Shown here: one piece after another, positions 5,931 through 7,812 of the stretch | Position numbering within the stretch: the first letter of the stretch is position 1 | Layout: every line of letters begins with the position of its first letter | Assembly: GCA_905215575.1 (NCBI GenBank) | Contig: CAJMQV010000086.1 | Coordinates: 1 to 7,812 of the forward strand | Length of the DNA: 7,812 bases | Direction of reading: 5' to 3' | Source: an uncultured bacterium | GTDB lineage: Bacteria; Bacteroidota; Bacteroidia; Bacteroidales; Bacteroidaceae | Position numbers and translations under genes: made by a program | The notes under the pieces: model-generated | What the model was told of the DNA's origin: nothing | The model's input: the letters and a program-made list of their open reading frames with translations, nothing else | The model's database searches: none

Positions 5931-6586
5931 TCAAGCCGGCATACGGCGAGCCGATCGACGAGCAGACTTATGCCAAGACCCTGTCATTCTTCAATTCACT
6001 GCTCAAGTTGCTGCATCCGTTCATGCCATTCATCACTGAGGAGTTGTGGCAGCACCTGTACGACCGCAAGGCCGGCGAGAGCATCATGGTAGATGTTCTT
6101 GACTTTGCCGCACCGACAGAGCAGGATGAGGCTCTGGTGGCCGCTATCGAGCAGGCTAAGGAAATCGTAGCCGGTGTGCGTACCGTGCGCAACCAGAAGA
6201 ACATCTCTCCAAAGGAACTGCTCGCCCTTGAGGTGGTAGGCAGCAATCCGGTTGCCGCTCTGAATAGCGTCATCATGAAGATGGCCAACCTGAAGAGCAT
6301 CGACACCGTAGAGCAGAAGGGTAGCGGAGCCGCTTCGTTCATGGTAGGTACTACCGAGTATGCCGTAATCTTGGGCGACCTGATCGATGTGGAGGCTGAG
6401 AAGGCGAAACTCGAAGCCGAACTGAAGTATCTGCAGGGCTTCCTGACAGGAGTACAGAAGAAGCTGTCGAACGAGAACTTCGTGGCCAATGCTCCTCAGG
6501 CTGTTGTGGAGATGGAGCGCAAGAAACAGGCCGATGCCGAGAGCAAGATTGCTTCGATCAAAGAGAGTCTGGCTCAGTTGGGATAA
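5927..6586 (+). CDS. valS: Valyl-tRNA synthetase, C-terminal anticodon-binding and coiled-coil part
   Basis: These 219 residues continue valS in the same frame directly after the TAA. Residues 1-90 are the second half of the anticodon-binding helical domain, including MIKPAYGEPIDEQ, LLHPFMPFITEELWQHLY and the VRTVRNQKNISPKE segment. Residues about 148-219 are the C-terminal tRNA-binding coiled coil, rich in Glu, Lys and Ala and beginning near LGDLIDVEAEKAKLEAELK. The ATG at 5927 corresponds to an internal methionine in intact homologues, so it is a start only if translation restarts here. Alone this piece could bind tRNA but has no catalytic site. It remains free of further stops or frameshifts and keeps valS-like codon use, arguing that any lesion is recent, artefactual or tolerated. 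A terminator follows 25 bases after the stop. Confidence 0.75.
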   Translation: MIKPAYGEPIDEQTYAKTLSFFNSLLKLLHPFMPFITEELWQHLYDRKAGESIMVDVLDFAAPTEQDEALVAAIEQAKEIVAGVRTVRNQKNISPKELLALEVVGSNPVAALNSVIMKMANLKSIDTVEQKGSGAASFMVGTTEYAVILGDLIDVEAEKAKLEAELKYLQGFLTGVQKKLSNENFVANAPQAVVEMERKKQADAESKIASIKESLAQLG

Positions 6587-6611
6587 TACTTTATAGCAAG
6601 AAAATACGGAC

Positions 6612-6649
6612 AATCACGGCAGGGGCTTGTTTCCCTGTCGTGATTTTTT
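6612..6649 (+). terminator. Intrinsic terminator after valS
   Basis: AATCACGGCAGGG (6612-6624) pairs with CCCTGTCGTGATT (6633-6645) over 13 bp with one G-U wobble and an 8-base loop, followed by TTTT (6646-6649). It ends 23 bases before mazG. Confidence 0.88.
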
Positions 6650-6672
6650 AATAAACGGTAAAACAGATAATC

Positions 6673-7464
6673 ATGCATACAAGAGAAGAACAAATGGCGG
6701 CATTCGGGCGCTTTCTGGATGTGCTCGACACGCTGCGCGAACAGTGCCCGTGGGACAAGAAGCAGACCAACGAAAGCTTGCGCCCCAACACGATAGAAGA
6801 AACCTTTGAACTGTGTGATGCCCTGATGAAAGACGACACGAAGGACATCTGCAAGGAGTTGGGCGATGTGCTCCTCCATGTGGCTTTCTATGCCCGCATA
6901 GCCAGTGAGAAGGAACAGTTTGACATAGCCGATGTGTGCGACCGCCTGGTAGAGAAACTCAAATTCCGCCATCCGCATATTTACGGCGATGTGCAGGCAC
7001 AGACGGCCGATGAAGTAAGCCGCAACTGGGAACAGATCAAGCAGAAGGAGAAGGACGGAAACAAGACCGTGCTTTCCGGAGTGCCCAACGCCCTTCCTTC
7101 GCTCATCAAGGCTTATCGCATTCAGGACAAGGCGCGCAATGTTGGTTTCGACTGGCAGGAGCGTGCCGATGTTTGGGGCAAGGTCCGCGAAGAATTGGGA
7201 GAGCTTCAGGTAGAACTGGAGAAGGAAGACAAGGAAAAATCAACCGAAGAGTTCGGCGATTTCCTGTTCAGCTTGATCAATGCGGCCCGCCTGTATCACA
7301 TAAATCCCGACAATGCGCTGGAGCATACTAACCAGAAGTTTATCCGTCGCTTCAATTATCTGGAGCAGAAAGTCAAGGAGAGCGGTAAGGATTTCAAAGA
7401 TCTTACTCTGGAGCAGATGGATGCTTATTGGAACGAGGCCAAGGCTTTGGAGCGCCAGGGTTGA
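6673..7464 (+). CDS. mazG: Nucleoside triphosphate pyrophosphohydrolase MazG
   Basis: MazG hydrolyses (d)NTPs to the monophosphate and pyrophosphate, cleaning the nucleotide pool and, in E. coli, lowering (p)ppGpp. The 263-residue product has the same length as the E. coli protein. It contains two MazG domains: the N-terminal one with CPWDKKQT (25-32), the metal-binding EETFE (42-46) and ELGD (62-65); the C-terminal one with EELGE (173-177) and EEFGD (192-196). The linker includes NWEQIKQKEK (118-127) and GVPNALPSLIKAYRIQDKA (136-154), typical of full-length MazG. All expected acidic residues are present. It lies 86 bases after valS with a terminator between, and no clear promoter is visible in the 23 bases after that terminator, so its expression may rely on readthrough or an unrecognised promoter. 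There is no mazEF toxin pair nearby. Confidence 0.96.
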   Translation: MHTREEQMAAFGRFLDVLDTLREQCPWDKKQTNESLRPNTIEETFELCDALMKDDTKDICKELGDVLLHVAFYARIASEKEQFDIADVCDRLVEKLKFRHPHIYGDVQAQTADEVSRNWEQIKQKEKDGNKTVLSGVPNALPSLIKAYRIQDKARNVGFDWQERADVWGKVREELGELQVELEKEDKEKSTEEFGDFLFSLINAARLYHINPDNALEHTNQKFIRRFNYLEQKVKESGKDFKDLTLEQMDAYWNEAKALERQG

Positions 7465-7469
7465 TTTTC

Positions 7470-7508
7470 AGGTTCTGATGACCGAAGCAGGTTGTCAGAA
7501 CCTTTTTT
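7470..7508 (+). terminator. Strong intrinsic terminator after mazG
   Basis: A 14-bp stem (7470-7483 with 7490-7503, two G-U wobbles) encloses the loop GAAGCA and is followed by a run of six T's (7503-7508). The outer nine pairs, AGGTTCTGA with TCAGAACCT, are perfect. It begins five bases after the mazG stop. Confidence 0.92.
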
Positions 7509-7651
7509 ATGTTCTGCATGGTTTGTTTGTGGATGTTATCCTAAAATGACAGATTGTTTCTTATTTTTGGATTTTTTCTTTCTTGGGTAAGAGAATTTCG
7601 GGCTATGCCTTTCTTTGTCTTTTTTCAAAAAGTGTATTCTGGAAAGAATTC

Positions 7652-7708
7652 TGCATAAATATTTATGCAATTCTTTGATTTATGCAGTTTTTATTTAATA
7701 TTTATGCA
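7652..7708. promoter_or_regulatory. Operator-like palindrome and half-site cluster (ARG-box-like)
   Basis: TGCATAAATATTTATGCA (7652-7669) is a perfect 18-bp palindrome. Its half-site ATTTATGCA occurs two more times in the same orientation, at 7678-7686 and 7700-7708. An 18-bp AT-centred palindrome, present as tandem imperfect copies over a promoter, is the layout of ArgR operators in other bacteria, and the sequence resembles ARG boxes. The ArgR assignment is an inference; another palindrome-binding repressor is possible. Confidence 0.55.
7674..7706 (+). promoter_or_regulatory. Possible rightward promoter overlapped by the half-sites
   Basis: TTTG (7674-7677) is followed after 21 bases by TATTTATG (7699-7706), seven of eight matches to TAnnTTTG. 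One ATTTATGCA half-site directly follows the -33 box and another covers the -7 box, so a bound protein would block RNA polymerase. The leader to the possible ATG at 7808 would be about 95 bases. Confidence 0.4.
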
Positions 7709-7812
7709 AAAAACAGGTAATGAGAATGGTTTTTCGTTATGTTTTTCCTTTTAAAATTGTCTTAATACAGAAATACTTCACACCGTTTTAACAATTAAAA
7801 GATTAAAATGGG

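Larger units (their letters stand above)
3938..6586 (+). pseudogene. valS: valS locus interrupted by an in-frame TAA
   Basis: The whole valyl-tRNA synthetase reading frame runs from 3938 to 6586 and would encode about 880 residues, a normal family length, except for one TAA at 5924-5926. The conserved Trp-Tyr-Leu-Glu of the anticodon-binding domain is cut after Trp. The family context predicts TGG TAC CTG GAA ATG where TGG TAA ATG is seen, which fits loss of six bases (CCTGGA). Frame and codon use continue unchanged on both sides. This entry marks the locus as a unit; the two halves are described separately. Whether it is a true pseudogene, a split gene or a sequencing/assembly error cannot be decided from the window. 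Confidence 0.6.
7509..7812. other. AT-rich non-coding leader region of a gene beyond the right edge
   Basis: No convincing coding sequence or RNA gene is seen in these roughly 300 bases. They hold the palindrome cluster at 7652-7708 and the promoter-like pair at 7674-7706 described separately. A perfect -7-type TATTTTTG at 7562-7569 has no matching -33 box. The last bases, an A-rich stretch ending in AAAATGGG, give an ATG at 7808-7810 that looks like a Bacteroides-style translation start, but only five bases of the possible gene are visible. Confidence 0.6.

Noticed and set aside
5996..6613. Minus-strand open frame (205 codons) opposite the end of valS
   Set aside because: It is fully antisense to the coiled-coil and anticodon domain coding sequence and gives no protein-like pattern.
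1..7812. CRISPR arrays, tRNA or rRNA genes, insertion sequences, phage or defence genes
   Set aside because: No spaced direct repeats, cloverleaf sequences, transposase motifs or nuclease/defence domains were found; apart from the valS lesion the gene content is ordinary core genome.

Overview
The window looks like chromosomal DNA of a Bacteroides-type member of the Bacteroidales. Protein-coding stretches have moderate GC and intergenic stretches are very AT-rich. There are no Shine-Dalgarno-like sites before the starts. Several promoter-like sites match the Bacteroides -33/-7 pattern (TTTG, about 20 nt, TAnnTTTG), and the proteins read like Bacteroides homologues. All gene assignments come from motif recognition without database searches.

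Region 1 (1-2671, + strand) is a compact run of four genes. It contains the 3' part of a YcbB-type L,D-transpeptidase, an ECF-type sigma factor, a small single-pass membrane protein that is probably its anti-sigma factor, and a secreted helical protein resembling the Spy/CpxP fold. The order suggests a cell-envelope stress-response module next to a peptidoglycan cross-linking enzyme. A hairpin terminator at 2673-2698 closes it.

Region 2 (2672-2851) is the convergent gap. On the minus strand it holds a strong -33/-7 promoter match about 80 nt from the terminator hairpin, which also works as a terminator in that direction. This arrangement predicts a small RNA of about 80-85 nt.

Region 3 (2852-3718, - strand) is a BadF/BadG-type sugar kinase similar to N-acetylglucosamine kinase. 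It is separated from valS by a divergent promoter region (3719-3937) with nested inverted repeats.

Region 4 (3938-6586, + strand) is valS, encoding valyl-tRNA synthetase. It is interrupted by an in-frame TAA at 5924-5926, at a place where the family has the conserved Trp-Tyr-Leu-Glu of the anticodon-binding domain. The sequence fits a 6-bp deletion that fused TAC CTG GAA into TAA. The rest of the protein stays open in the same frame, starting with ATG immediately after the stop. Because this enzyme is normally essential and single-copy, the lesion is the most notable point of the window: a sequence error, a recent mutation, readthrough, or a two-piece enzyme.

Region 5 (6587-7812, + strand) has a terminator, then mazG (nucleoside triphosphate pyrophosphohydrolase, full length), a second strong terminator, and about 300 bases of AT-rich non-coding DNA. 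That DNA carries an 18-bp perfect palindrome and two further copies of its half-site. It looks like the operator/promoter region of a gene starting at or beyond the right edge, possibly arginine-regulated.
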